Shown here in pieces: positions 10,482 to 22,073 of a DNA stretch of 64,000 nt. The stretch is from the NCBI GenBank assembly GCA_043228905.1, contig JBHGNT010000016.1, forward strand, positions 9,672,001-9,736,000. The letters are read 5' to 3'. This DNA is from Azolla caroliniana (taxonomy: Eukaryota > Polypodiophyta). The translations under genes and the position numbers were made by a program. The notes beneath the pieces were generated by a model. The model was not told the origin of the DNA. It made no database searches and saw only the letters and a program-made list of their open reading frames with translations. The first letter of the stretch is position 1; each line of letters begins with the position of its first letter.

Positions 10482-11689
10482 ATAATCTCCAATTTTATTC
10501 AAGCTATAATTTTAAATACATATTTTTGTCTAATTTACAGACAACAAATTATCATGAATGTAGGGCAAAGTCAAGTGAACCATGACTTCATTAGCCTTGG
10601 TATCACTTGATCAAGGTGCTTATAACTTGGTACCATATCACTAGATCTGCCCATGTTGAAAACCTGCAAAGGAAACTGATTTTATGAAATCATAAGAGTT
10701 TGTTAAGAATTTCTAGAACCAGAAATAACTTTAGTTGCAATATTATTTTCCCACGACTAACAATACTTTTTTATGTTTGTCTCTTATTTGATAGTGTTGG
10801 ACATTTTGACCTCATAATATGTATTGATATAGTTTTCTCACATTCGTTGTTTTGCTCTCTCTTTTGTTTTTCATTTTTTTGTCTCTCTTTACATAGATTC
10901 CACAAACAAGTACAATGTGCACTTCTGATTGCAATTTTTAATAGCAAAATTATTGAACATCATGAATCATTACTCATTTCACACATACAATATTAAAATT
11001 TTGGTGTAAAGTTTTATCTTTCACCTCTAATGGACAATAATGAAATATTTTTAACTCTCTTCAAAGTAAGGCTCACCATTCACACCTCTTGGCTTAAAGA
11101 CTCAAGACTCATCTTTCTTTATCAATTGATTGAAACAAGCACAATGTGCACTTCTAATTGCAATTTTTAATAGCAAAATTATTGAACATCATGAATCATT
11201 ACTCAATTTCACACATACCATGTAAAATATTTGGCGTAAAGTTTTATATTTGACCTCTAACGGACAATAATGAAATCTTTTTAACTCTCTTCAAAGTAAG
11301 GCTCGCCATTCAGACGTCTTGGTTTAAAAACTCTTAACTTTTGTACTAGAAGTGTTATATACATCAATTGATGTACGTCTTGTCTCTTTTGTATCTTTAA
11401 TTGACTATTTGTGTTTTCTACCTTATCGTTGTGAGATTGATATAGTAATTCATTGTAATATGTGAATTAATTGATTTTTGATGAGAATTACTTATTTGGT
11501 TTAATTTTTAATTAGTTGAAAATGTTTTTCCTAAGGATTCGCCACCCAAATTATCTCTGATACCTAAAATTGAGCACAAAAAAGATACCTTCTACTATGA
11601 TCATGGTGGGACATGATGGAAACCATGGTAGTATCTTCACATTGATTCAAGAATATCTAGCTCAAGGCCTAATAAATAAGGAATAATTA
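10482..11689. other. AT-rich non-coding DNA with a duplicated segment
   Basis: No gene recognised. The main structure is the ~200-bp direct duplication annotated separately at 10904-11332. Confidence 0.6.
10904..11332. repeat. Two-copy direct repeat, ~200 bp, period ~229 bp
   Basis: 10904-11102 and 11133-11332 match at roughly nine bases in ten, sharing CAATGTGCACTTCT near the start and TTTTTAACTCTCTTCAAAG near the end. Non-coding. Confidence 0.85.
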
Positions 11690-12160
11690 AAACTAGGTAG
11701 GGCACATTTCTGCACATTGGTCATCAAAGGACAACATTGGAATATCATGAACGTTTGAACTTTCTAGGAGCGTATCCGCCTACAAGTAGCAGGTGATGAG
11801 GAATGGTGCATAGGTGAGGATTTCAACATGATCGAATCCGTTCACGATAGCTCCAACAATAACCCCACATTTCTACAATGAGGATATCGCAAGTAGTGGG
11901 AGAGATTGTGCATTCATCTTGACCTACGTGATATTTGGCATTAGGCCAACTTCCAACGCAAAAGTGATTCTTTTTTATTTTCACGATCAAATGATAGGAT
12001 TAGTGGGTCCACCCTTTCTCGCATCAACTACATATATGTCAGGGAGGCATTGAAAGTGAAGGGGGCCTAGTGTTGGATAGCTCCATGAATGACATTCTCC
12101 GATCACTCCTAGTAATCAACCATTTTCAAATGTGTTGAAAGTGGGGTTCGTTCCTCGAAT
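11690..12160 (+). pseudogene. LINE (L1-type) endonuclease relic
   Basis: The translated plus strand carries the hallmarks of an L1-type apurinic endonuclease, which nicks target DNA for LINE insertion: a WNIMNVxxP-like start, EEWCIGEDFNMIES (the GDFNM motif), LDLRDIW, a SRINYIYV motif near the SRIDRIYVS position, and FSDHS at the C-terminal catalytic site. At least five stops interrupt it and nothing of the reverse transcriptase follows. Recognition rests on motif order, not on an open frame. Confidence 0.75.
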
Positions 12161-12222
12161 CCCTCACACAATTCACATTGATGTAGAAGAGTAGGAATGA
12201 CTTGCCACCAATGGTAATTGCT

Positions 12223-12656
12223 TGTTAGTGACTCATGTCATCCGAGAAACGTATTCCTAAACTAACGAGAGCATCAAATCTACTACACGAACTACCGGAT
12301 TTCCTTCCGAACCACGTAATACGTATTCGATTCTTAATTACATGCGTATGATTAATAGTTGAAACACATATGACAAGTACACAAAGGAGACAATAAGATT
12401 AACAACAAACTCTTTCTTAACTTGTATTACTTCCATAAGATTTATACATCGATCCAAATCCTTTTATATGCATCTGGTACATATTACAAAAGGGTGCCTT
12501 ACCAGCTACCTACTACTAATCAGTGCGGATCCGGATTGGTACAACTATCTGGATCCATCAGTTCCTATAAAATTATTAACTAATATTTACATTATTAATC
12601 TGATCCGACTCTTCTCCATCCACTCTTCTCCTTTGGATCATACTCTTAGGCCAACA
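12223..12656 (+). repeat. LTR of Tat-like Gypsy element 1
   Basis: Starts TGTTAGTGACTCATG, ends TTAGGCCAACA, and is followed by a Tat-type primer-binding site. Contains TTTATATGC near 12464. Sequence differs from the 14708-15155 LTR although the leader after it is related. Confidence 0.65.
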
Positions 12657-12658
12657 CA

Positions 12659-12675
12659 TGGCACGCCTGTGGGAT
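12659..12675 (+). other. Primer-binding site, Tat-like element 1
   Basis: TGGCACGCCTGTGGGAT, two bases after the LTR end. I recall TGGCACGCC(C)...GTGGGAC as the primer site of plant Tat-lineage Gypsy elements. The sequence beyond it is related to that after 15174. Confidence 0.6.
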
Positions 12676-13059
12676 AGCGACATGCACGTCAAACCCACGA
12701 TTAGCTCCTTCAATCTTCATCGAGTATATCCAATATGCTTTGGTCCACGGGTTCAAGTGATTCCTCCTCTGTTTCTGTTCTCTGTTGTTGTTGCTCTTGT
12801 TCCAGCTCCTTCTCCGATCTCTTAGGCTCTGTTTCTAGCTATTGATCCGGTTGTGTCTCTGTCTCATTCACTTATTGCTGATGTTTCCATTGTTGTGTGG
12901 AAGCCTCTTTCTGTAGTTGTTGCTCTTCATCACAAATGTTTATCTGGTCCGCCTTTTGCTCCGCTTCCTTTTGTTGTCGCTCCTATTCATATCCGTCCAA
13001 CTCCAATGCGGTTTGGAGTTGGGCATCCTTGAATCCTTCGAGCAACCTTCAGATCGCGT

Positions 13060-14525
13060 CCATTTGTGCATCGGCCAGGGTCAAAAAATCGTCAGACAAG
13101 TCCTCCGCATGGTGGTAACACTAACTTCATCCATTTTGAAGAAATTATCTCCGCTCTTCTTCCAGTTCTTGGCATCATCTTGAAGAAGTTGAAGTTCAGC
13201 CGCATGCTTGGCCCATTTTCTCCAAATCGTCGTGGAGCACTCCTCCTTCTCTTTCATCTATTCCCGTTGAGCTCCGATTATGATCCGAATACACTTTATG
13301 CCCATCTTTCCTGTGTCCTCTGTCGCGTCTTTGTCCTTCTTTAGTTGCTATATTAACGTTGTCGTTGCCGCTTGTTGTTCTTGATATGCCATAATCTTGG
13401 TTTGGTAGTTCGTTTGTACCTTATCCAACATCATTTTCAACCGTTCCACCTCCTGATAATGCTACGACACCAGCTCCATCCTTTCCTTCACTGCTTCCTC
13501 TAACACCTTCGTCGTTGTTCTAGCATCAGCCGTCTGTATTCCATCAGCGCCTCCGTTTTCTCCTTCAGCTCTGCCGATCTTCCCGGTCCTTTTGTTGCCG
13601 GATTTCCTCCTTGAGCCTCTCAATTTCCGTTTCCACCATTCTGTAGAGTTTATCTTTTTCTTGCAGCAATACTCTCTTTTCCCTCCTTCAACCGGTCATT
13701 GTTGCTCTATGTCTTCCAAAGACTTTCCTCGATCCTCTGTTTTTCCTCCTCGACTGTCTTCCGTTGTTTTCTTTCTTTCTCTCTCAGTGTTGCTTGCACA
13801 ACCAACTCTTCCTTGAGCGCTTCGATTTCTTTCTTCCACTCACACTCATTCTTCAGTACCGTGCTAGCCACCAGTTTTGCTTCTTTCACCGGAGCCTCTT
13901 CTTGTGTTTTTTCCGGTTCGACCGGCTCCGTCCTTGTGTTGATTCCCTGGCCCATGTTAGCCATAATGATTATTAATTCCTTGGCCCTTGCCAACTCTTC
14001 TTCTAACATCTGGATCTGATTCCGGGCCTTCTCCAATTCCTCGATTGGTTGTTACAACTCTTTCGTTTGGGTTAGTCCATTTTCACTTTTCCATCCTTGT
14101 TGTTCTGCTTCCACCCAGTTAGCCATACCGGAAACCTATTCTCCCATTCATTTTTACCATTGTTGGCAGGTTCCGTGTTGTGTGAGGTTAGCGAATTGTT
14201 GTACTGCTTCTGACCTTTCTCCCTGCTATGCCACTAAGCTTTGTATTACCGGTTCTTCCCTTACCTATTTTGGTTCTGGCCTCTCTACCACATTCTAGTG
14301 ATGGTGCGTTGGACCCGGTTGTACTGCTCGTTCTTTCTCTAGTTCCGGTGGAACCCTCTCAATCGTTTTAGGTTTCTCCTTATTAGTACGCTCGACCGGC
14401 CTTGGCTCTACCACCGTTGAGCGGGTGATCGTTACACTGTCCTTTTCTGGACCGGATCCATCCCCATACTCCTCCATGTGACGTGTTCTAGGAGGATTTT
14501 GAAGAGGTTCATCTTCGTCTTCCAA
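13060..14525 (-). pseudogene. Coiled-coil reading frame antisense in Tat-like element 1
   Basis: Fragmented minus-strand frames whose composition is that of a long coiled coil, rich in Glu, Lys, Arg and Gln (for example QIQMLEEELARAKEL, KEIEALKEELVVQ, KERKQRKTVEEEKQRI at 13707-14036). Upstream, 14295-14525 encodes a Pro/Glu-rich acidic stretch. Stops and frameshifts are frequent, so it is dead here. I do not recognise a named family. It resembles in kind, not in obvious sequence, the frame at 15640-16880 in the next element, and may be one of the extra frames known in plant Ty3/Gypsy elements. Confidence 0.55.
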
Positions 14526-14707
14526 CTCCTCGTCTTCTGAGTCTCCTGGTGTGCCGTCTCCGCTTGTACTGACCGCTCTTGCTCTCTATCCTACCTTCGC
14601 CGCTTTTTTTTAATGGGATTTGTTGGCCTTGCCAGTTCCTCTCTTCTAGGCTCCAGAACTGGTTCTGCTTATCGGGATGCCTCTCCTGTCCATCTGGGGG
14701 TATGCTA

Positions 14708-15155
14708 TGTATTACCGATTAGGAACACTGTCTATGCTTAGTCCTTCGGGGTAGACCTCAAGGTGACCGTGTTACAAGGAATAGAACCTTTGTACCGCAA
14801 ATCGTAATGGGATACTCCCTCGTATCCTAGTAGTGTATAAGGGAGACAGCTACAACCGAATTCCTTAGGAAGTGCACTAGTATCCGCACTTACGCCTACA
14901 CCCTTACGATTAACTGTACGCAACAGAGAAACAAAGAACGCAACAGAGATGAGAGAAGATAGTATCCTATTAGAAAAACGCTCTATACTCCAAAATTACA
15001 TGCTACCTCTTACAGAGGATTTCTGCCCTTTAGAGACATAGGGTTTTTAGCCGTTCACACTTCCCGCGTGAACCGTTACATTCATTTCTTAACACTTTAC
15101 TATATTATACTATTTCTGCGCTTCTGTCCGTCAGTTACAATTCCGGCGGACAACA
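14708..15155 (+). repeat. LTR of Tat-like Gypsy element 2
   Basis: Begins TGTATTACCGATTAGG and ends CCGGCGGACAACA; it is the reverse complement-oriented relative of the solo LTR at 10013-10481. It abuts the interior of element 1, so element 2 probably inserted into or truncated element 1. Confidence 0.8.
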
Positions 15156-15157
15156 CC

Positions 15158-15174
15158 TGGCACGCCTATGGGAC
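15158..15174 (+). other. Primer-binding site, Tat-like element 2
   Basis: TGGCACGCCTATGGGAC, two bases after the LTR end, matching the site at 12659 with two differences. Confidence 0.65.
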
Positions 15175-15639
15175 AGTGCCATGACACGTCGGACCCATCC
15201 CTCTATTCTTCCTCCAAAAAGTCCCGGATGTTTGGTTCTGCTCCTACGTACTGGTCCGGGGACGGCGTAGTGCCCGTAGGCACGTTGTTGCTCGGTTGCA
15301 TTTCTTGTACTTGCCCAGTCGTCGTGGGAGTTTCCATGGCGTCAACTTCTCCCTGTGTGGGCAGACCCGGCTTTGTTGGCTCATTCCGTTCTACTGTGGC
15401 TGGCTCTTCCGTCTACGGGTTCTTGGTAGGCTGAGGCTCTGTCCTGTCTGTAACTTCCTTAATGTTGTCGGTCGTAGTTGTCATCTCCGGTGAATTAGGC
15501 TGAGGTTCCTCCTATTCGGCAGTATCGCTATCTGGTATCACGATGGGCTCCGCTCCTTGCCACGTGTTGCCTGCTTCCATGATTCGGAGAAACATATCCT
15601 CCTGACTTTCGCCGAAATCTTCAATAGTTGCGTGAGTTC

Positions 15640-16880
15640 CTCAGAATGCTAGTCCACTAGTGTGCGATAATCCGATGCTAGGTCCTCGCGTACTGCCGCA
15701 ATGCCTTCCTCATTGAGTTTGTAGAAACCTCAGCCTTCTTTCCTATGGTTCTCCCAGTCCGCCCGGTAGGTATGCAACTCCACCACTTGTGTTGCCCACG
15801 CCATCCAGCCTTTGTCGAGCGCCGCTTGTAATTGTGTCGTAAACCCCTCCCGATTTGTTTGAAGAAGTATGCGCATGTTGTCAGTTATTACTTGGCAGCG
15901 GTTTTGTGCTTCTTGCAGGGTTTTTTTGAGGTTTTTTATTTCTTGCTTATTAACCACAGCCACTTCCTCATAATGGTTCTTCATCTCCTCCCATATTTGA
16001 GATTCTTTCAAGTGTAATTCCTCCAGCTAGCCCATTTCATTGTTCAGGCGGACTTCGACCTGATGCCTCACCTCTTGTTCTCGTACGAGCTGCTTGTCGT
16101 ACCACGCTTTCTTCTTTTCCAATAACACCCGGAGTCCTTCGATCGCCGCTTTTCACTTTTGGCCTTCCTCACGTAGTTTGGTGTTTTCTTCTTTCGTGCG
16201 GTTGTGCGTTGCTGCCTCTGCTTTGAGTTTCTCTTCGAGTGCCTTCACTGCCTTTTGGCCTTTGGCCCGGATGTCCTTTTCTCTGTCGGAGGATTGGCAG
16301 AGTTTGGAGCAGAGGCGGTCAATCTTGAACTCCACCAATTGCGTAGCCCTTTTTGCCTTAGCACCGATGGCCTGTTGTGCGGCAATCTCCTCTTGTAGGG
16401 TTATCGAGGGGTCCTTACCCACGACTGGTTCGGGATTTTGTGGTGCCCTAGTGACCCTGTGTTTGAGCTCCATAATGCGCTCTTGGGCCTTCTGTAATTG
16501 GGCTTGAGTCAACTTGACTGTTTTCCACACGTTTTTATTCTTGCTAGCCATATCCTTGGCCCCCACATTCACTCTAGCCAATTCCCGATGTACCTCGACC
16601 AGGGCCGCATTTGACCAGGACTTTGCTTTCTGCCGTGAGTACGCCTTTCCCACTCTATGACTGGGCCGTAATGATCGGTCGTGGTTCCTGGATTATTTCT
16701 AAAGTGGTGTTGGGCTCCGTAGTTGCGGAACTGTCGACCAAGGTGGTGGTGTCTGTGTCCGCGGTTGTGTCTTTGACTAGTCTGCGCCCATCTTTCTTGT
16801 CCACCCTACGCCGTTTTGGCCTCGGGCTTTCTTGGCGTTGCTCGGCTTCCTGCTCCTGCGGGGCTATTGTTGTATGATTT
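15640..16880 (-). pseudogene. Coiled-coil protein with basic segment, antisense in Tat-like element 2
   Basis: From 16653 leftward a single frame, broken only by stops near 16151 and 16022, encodes about 310 residues of coiled coil (for example LTQAQLQKAQERIMELKHRV, KAVKALEEKLKAEAATHN, NLKKTLQEAQNRCQVI). A further frame at 16655-16880, offset by a frameshift, adds a basic PRPKRRRVDKKDGRR stretch that looks like a nuclear-localisation signal, and a Thr-rich linker. Function unknown. Given the PBS at 15158 the element should be transcribed rightward, making this frame antisense to the genomic RNA; if the LTR orientation is the reverse, it would be a post-pol sense frame. Confidence 0.6.
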
Positions 16881-17049
16881 AGGGTTAGGGTTAATGGTAA
16901 TGATGATTGGTAATGGAGATGGTGTGTTTGATGAGGATGATGAACGTTATGGGATTGATGGTGAGAGAGGCGACAAGCATTGGGAAGTATTGTGGGGTGG
17001 GGGGTGGTGCCTACAATGGCTCCAACCCCCTCCCAAGGGGGTTCAATGT

Positions 17050-17684
17050 TGTCATGACGATTTTCGGCTACGGTGTGAAACCGTGTGAGACGAATAAACC
17101 AAGGATGTGGAACATTGCACATGCACTTAGCAAATAAGCGTAAGGCCTAGTGGCACTTGAGTTCATACAGAGGGGTCCAAGCAAGGTTTGAACCTTGCAC
17201 CTCTAAGATACAAGATGTTTGCCTTACCACTAGGACAACTATCATATAGTGTAAATTTTATGTATTTCCTTTACATATATGAATTATAGACGAGACAACC
17301 ATAGAAAACCATGTGCACAAAACCATGGTTCTAAACCCATGGATTGTGCATGTCATAAGCAAAACCGTGTCCCCAAAAACCACGGTTCTAAACCCATGGT
17401 TTTGTGCATGAAGAGAGCTATAAAAACCCTAATGGAGCTTATGTAAAGGGGAGCTCAATATGTGATATCACCAACACCACTAACATCAATATAATTATAT
17501 TCAACTTTATCTTCTTCATATTTTTCTACTTCTCAAGTGTACAATCTTTCTTCTTCTCAAGTGAACAAATTTCATCCAATCTTACATTGATCATCATCTC
17601 TTCGATAATTCCGCGAACGTCCTCCCCAGTCCAAGACCCCGGTGGTCGCTCGAGTAGCACACGCACGCGCAAATCTTTGCCACA
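17050..17684 (+). repeat. 5' LTR of a Trp-primed Gypsy element (family A)
   Basis: Starts TGTCATGACGATTTTCGG and ends just before a Trp-tRNA primer site. Its start and its closing CCCCGGTGGTC...CACGCGC part match other family A LTRs (31723, 51952, 54720, 58096, 59481). It carries an antisense tRNA-like module at 17175-17240. Confidence 0.78.
17175..17240 (-). other. tRNA-like module (A and B boxes) in LTR
   Basis: On the minus strand: TGTCCTAGTGGTAAGGC resembles a D-arm/A box, and GCAAGGTTCAAACCTTGC forms a perfect six-pair T-arm hairpin that contains a B box (fits GWTCRANNC). Spacing is that of a tRNA. No paired acceptor stem is visible, so it is tRNA-like, not a tRNA gene. Confidence 0.6.
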
Positions 17685-17689
17685 TCATT

Positions 17690-17707
17690 TGGTGAACCCG
17701 ATGTGAA
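17690..17707 (+). other. Primer-binding site (tRNA-Trp type)
   Basis: TGGTGAACCCGATGTGAA is complementary, with one mismatch, to the 3' end of plant tRNA-Trp as I remember it. The same site, without the mismatch, follows the LTR at 51109. Confidence 0.7.
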
Positions 17708-17728
17708 GAGCAGCAGGGGAGGACGAAG

Positions 17729-18342
17729 ATGGATGGCGAATATCTCATGGAGGCAATGTCAACAAGGATGATGGAGTTTCTGAGAGAAGGCAAAAGACGA
17801 AATGAAGCCCAACAAGCCGTCGAGAGGGTACTTGACCGAGTGAGCTATTTCAACAGCGCCGAAGTCCAAAGTTTTCTAAAAGTCTGCAATACGGAGATGG
17901 ATTCAAGAGGTGTGGACGAAGCTATGAGGCTAGAGTACTTTTGTCGGGTGGTGTTTCAACCGATCTTCAAAGATGTAAAAGAGCTTCTAGAAGCTCATGA
18001 TTCGTGGACGACTTTCGAGAAGGCTCTATTGGAGGAATATGGCTATGAGAGACTGAACAGACGAGATCGACGCAACTTCGACCAATGGGTGACGTCAGCG
18101 AAGACGCACCAAGGTGCGACACAAGCATTCGTAGACTTCAAGCGTCGTTTTTCTCAACTCTCGGAGCAGGAACAAAGATTGGTGGGGGTCGATAAGGTTC
18201 TTATGTTCATGAAGTCAATCGATTGAATGGAAAGTATGGCCATCAGTCTCAAACTTGAAGAAGATGACGGTGCAAATGGCCTCATCGAGGATTGGAACAA
18301 AGTGGAAAGTGTATGCCGACTACACGATAAGGGGCGAGCGAG
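17729..18342 (+). pseudogene. Family A Gypsy gag, N-terminal part
   Basis: Open from 17729 to a stop at 18224-18226, then continues in frame (MAISLKLEEDDGANGLIEDW) to 18342, where chromovirus A has inserted. Matches the gag at 51156 in pattern (a FLKVCNTEM / YLESYQAEM helix, then W..FE..LLEEYG and a DQWV block). Gag builds the virus-like particle. The downstream part is not present on the far side of the chromovirus as far as I can see. Confidence 0.75.
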
Positions 18343-18662
18343 TGTCATGATATGGCAAGACTTGAACCCATGACCTTATGTTATATGGGTCGAGCTCTTG
18401 ACCATTATACCATCTATTGTAATACATAAAATATTATTTTCATTTAAGTTTTATTATAGGAAATTAATGTATATTCCAGATTTCTCTGGAACATTCTAGA
18501 AGCTTCAGGATTACTCCTGAGAACGCTATAAAAGAAGGCACTAGGCATTATTTTGAACCAAATTGGTTCAACGCCAATCTTAAGCCTTATAGCCATCTTG
18601 TACTTACTCTTCCTATAATATATCATCTGTTATCATCATCTCTCTCTCTCTCTCTCTCTCTC
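18343..18662 (+). repeat. 5' LTR of chromovirus A
   Basis: Begins TGTCATGATATGGCAAG, has a TATA box (GCTATAAAAG near 18525), and is matched by the 3' copy up to the CT tract (about 18637-18662). Whether the LTR ends at the preceding TCATCA or inside the tract is unclear. Confidence 0.85.
18352..18416 (-). other. tRNA-like module in 5' LTR of chromovirus A
   Basis: Minus strand: TGGTATAATGG fits the A-box consensus TRGYNNARNGG exactly, and GGTTCAAGTC fits the B box, about 35 bases later. The T-arm pairs only weakly and there is no acceptor stem. It starts within ten bases of the LTR end and is repeated in the 3' LTR. Confidence 0.6.
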
Positions 18663-18845
18663 ACTTCTTCTCTTTCCTCCCTCTCGAGAGTCTTACGCAG
18701 TCCCGTCCTCTTAGTACTAATAGTACTTCCCTTCTCTAGTACTAATTCTCTCTCTGTTTTAGTACTATTCCTGATAGTTTGAACCAATTTTTCCTCTCTA
18801 GTCTTTCTTTTGGTTTCCCTCATCCTCTTATCCTTTTTCTATACA

Positions 18846-19838
18846 ATGGCTTCTGTTAGCGCCCAAGAATTCCAATCCGTTTTCTCTGAGCTACAATGTC
18901 TAAACGAAAAATTTGTTGCCTTGGAACAAGAAAACCAATGGTTGTTAGGGGATCTTCAACAAATCGCCCTAGAAAAATAGCAAACACAGCAACAACATGG
19001 GGAGTTAGCGCTACGTGTGCAACAACTCGAAGCAGCGTTGCAACAACAAGGATCAAGTCCCCACGGATTTCATAAAGAGCCCAAGATTGGACTTCCTATG
19101 AAATTTGATGGAACACAATCGCAATTTAGGGGATTCCTCAATCAGGTACGCTTAGTCATTCAAATGCATCCTTCTCGATATCCCACTTATGCATCCCAAG
19201 TCGGCCTAATAGGCATGTTGCTTAGCGGCTTAGCCTTGGCATGGTTTGCTCTGCTTCTGGAAAAACAATCGCCCTTACTTAATAACTTTGAAGACTTTAT
19301 TAGTGATTTTAAAGCTTGCTTTGGAGATACAGACAGCATCCGGATGGCGATCAACAAAATCCGACGATTGCGTCAAGGCGATCGTCCAGCCTCTGCCTAC
19401 GTTGCGAATTTCCGTCTACTTGCTTCAGATATCCCCTGGGATGATCATGCACTAATGGAGAAGTTTCGTTATAGCCTGCGAAACGATGTCAAAGATCTAC
19501 TTCTAACCTTCCTCGAAGAACCAAAGTCTCTTACGGAGGCAATCAGTCGAGTGGTCCGATGTGATAATCGCCTTTTCGAACGGCGTTCGGAACGTCAATT
19601 ACAAATACCACGCTCTAGGCTGGAGCCCACTTACGCCTGAGTCGCGGCTAAACCGTTTGCACGAGACATACCTCAAGAAAATACTCCGACACCGATGGAG
19701 ATCGACACCATGCATCGTCGTGGCCCGTTATCAGAAGAAGAAAAGCAACGACGACGTGCAAATCGATTATGTCTTTATTGCAGTGGACCAGGGCATATCG
19801 CAATCAATTGTCCCCATAGGCCAAGAAGACAGGTAAAT
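18846..19838 (+). pseudogene. Chromovirus A gag with zinc knuckle
   Basis: Starts MASVSAQEFQSVFSELQ, with a coiled-coil opening (FVALEQENQWLLGDLQQ) cut by a TAG at ~18978, then the capsid region: KIGLPMKFDGTQSQFRGFLN and SQVGLIGMLLSGLALAW, the pattern of sushi-class and PEG10-like gags. After 19640 the frame shifts into PMEIDT...EEEKQRRRANRLC and the CCHC knuckle CLYCSGPGHIAINC at ~19768-19810. Capsid assembly and RNA binding. The order capsid, PM(E/Q)ID, CLYC knuckle is a strong lineage signature. Confidence 0.85.
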
Positions 19839-20059
19839 CAAATCGTAGCCTGTACTAAACCCGAGTGAATTCTTCCCTTAGGAGTGTCTGATAGTATTAA
19901 TAATACTAATAAAGTGTCTGATAGTATTAATAGTACTAATAGCCCAAGTATCTCAATCAAATTTGAAATCCTTAGTCAATTAGATGAAGAGTTAAACGAT
20001 TGAGTCCAGCCAAAATAGGAGTCGTTTGGTTGGACAGCCCTAGATCTGTATAGCCCATT

Positions 20060-20430
20060 AGTGGTTCCATTCCCTCCAAGCAAGTTAGCAATGTGTTCCT
20101 AGCCCAAGTCATGGTTAGTACTAAAAGTACTCCCCCAGTACACGTCCTAGCACTTCTAGATTCCGGAGCTAATTCTTGTTTTATGGATTGAAATTTTGCC
20201 CAAGCTTCTCATATATCCTTAAGAAAACTTCCTTGCCCCGCATTTGTAGTAGTCATTGATGGTCGTCCCATTGCTTCCGGGAATATTGTAGAAGAGTCAG
20301 AACCCATTCAAGTTGTCCTAGGTAGTTTTGTGTGTGTAGTAGCATTTAATATAATTAGTAGTCCAGAGCATCCCATTGTCCTGGGATTACCTTGGTTTGA
20401 ATTACATAATCCAGACATAGATTGGAGAAC
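20060..20430 (+). pseudogene. Chromovirus A aspartic protease
   Basis: LALLDSGANSCFMD at ~20147-20190 has an intact catalytic DSG, and HPIVLGLPWFELHNPDIDW near 20370-20428 is the usual C-terminal flap/hydrophobic motif before RT. A stop after FMD and further changes break the frame. Matures the polyprotein. Confidence 0.78.
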
Positions 20431-22073
20431 ATGAGAAGTCTGACATCGACAAACCCAAGAATCTACTCATCGAGTTTCGACCATTTCACTACGTCAATTA
20501 TGCGAAGAAGGACACAAGGAGGCACTATTAAGGAGGAATCCTTAGTACAACTTTCGGCGAAATATTATCCTTATGCCGATGTATTTGACAAGGTAAAAGC
20601 CGATACTCTTCCTCATCATTGTCCCTATGATTGTCCCATCGATTTACAACCAGGAGCAGAGCCACCATGGGGACCAATTTACAACTTGTCACCCATCGAG
20701 TTAGAAGTCCTTCGAGCCTACATAGAGGAAAACTTGGCAAGCGGGTTTATTCGTCATTCGAAATCTCCGGTCGGTGCACCCATCTTCTTTGTCAAGAAGA
20801 AATATGGCTCACTTCGTCTCGTCGTTGATTACCACGGCTTGAATAGAGTCACCATCCAGAATAGGTATGCACTTCCTCTTATATCAAGTCTTTTAGAGCG
20901 AGTTAATGGTGCCAAGTTTTTTACAAAAATTGATCTACGAGGAACATATAACCTCATGCGGATCCGACCAGGAGATGGATGGAAGACCGCCTTTCGCATG
21001 CGGTATGGGAATTTTGAATATATTGTTATGTCGTTCGGTCTAACCAATGCACCCGCAGTCTTCCAACACATGACAAATCATATATATTTAGAGACCTCTT
21101 GGATATCTGTTTGATCATCTATCTAGATGATCTATTGATTTATTCGAAGACCTAGGAAGAGCACGATTCTCATGTACTATTAGTACTAAAACAACTCCGT
21201 GAGAATGGTCTTTATGCCAAGCTAGAAAAATGTAGCTTTGACTGCAAGCAAGTGGAATTTCTAGGCTACGTCATCTCCTCAAAGGGCATCTCCATGGATC
21301 CAGCTAAAGTCCAAACTGTGCTAGAGTGGCAAATTCCACGGTCGGTACGAGATGTACAATGTTTTCTTGGTTTTGGTAACTTCTACCGCAAGTTTATACA
21401 GGATTACTCGAAGATTATTTTACCTCTCACACAACTTACAAAGAAGGGACAAGCATTTCTTTGGTCCAATGAAGATTATTTCTTAGAGGGCTCTCCACAT
21501 CAGGTCATCATCTTTAGTGATCACAAAAACCTTGCTTATTTCCAAAATGCTCAGGTGCTAAATCGACGGCAAGCTCGGTGGGCTCAATTCCTCACGCATT
21601 TTGACTTCAAAATCACATATCGACCGGGGAAGCAGCAAGGAAAAGCAGATGCACTATCACGACGTTCATATCTTGCACCTCATCCTGGTGATCCAGCGTT
21701 TGATAATCTAAAGCAAGTAATCTTGGGACCAACACGATTGCACACAATCCGGATTTTTCACACCCCAATGGATTCCCAGATTACCGATGCCATACGTGCG
21801 TACTTGAAGACAGACAGTTTTGCTCAAGACATTTTGGCGCACATTGATACCCCTCGGGCATCCTGTTCCCAATCTCAACAACCAGGTATGGACTACCGAA
21901 AATTCGAATATCATGATGGTTTGTTATTCTTTAAAAAGCTTATATATGTCCCCGATTGCTCCTATCATCTTCAAATCGTCCAAAATTGCCACGACACCCA
22001 TACGGCGGGACATTTCGGTAGTACTAAGACATTGGATCTCGTTCAACGATATTTTTGGTGGCCCCATATGTGA
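20431..22073 (+). pseudogene. Chromovirus A reverse transcriptase and RNase H (deleted)
   Basis: RT motifs in order: [61 protein letters not shown], then after a frameshift at ~21110 the catalytic IIYLDDLLIYSK. Thumb and connection follow (VEFLGYVISSKGISMDPAKV, FLGFGNFYRKFI). At ~21477 the frame jumps from FLWSNEDY to EGSPHQVIIFSDHKNL, so about 80 residues holding the first RNase H catalytic residues are missing. RNase H ends GKADALSRRS; the zinc-binding start of integrase (HDTHTAGHFGS, FWWPHM) closes the frame. Confidence 0.88.

Noticed and set aside
17175-17240. A functional tRNA gene, here and at the other tRNA-like modules
   Set aside because: A and B boxes and some arms are present, but the acceptor stem does not pair and the anticodon arm is irregular, so I call them tRNA-like only.
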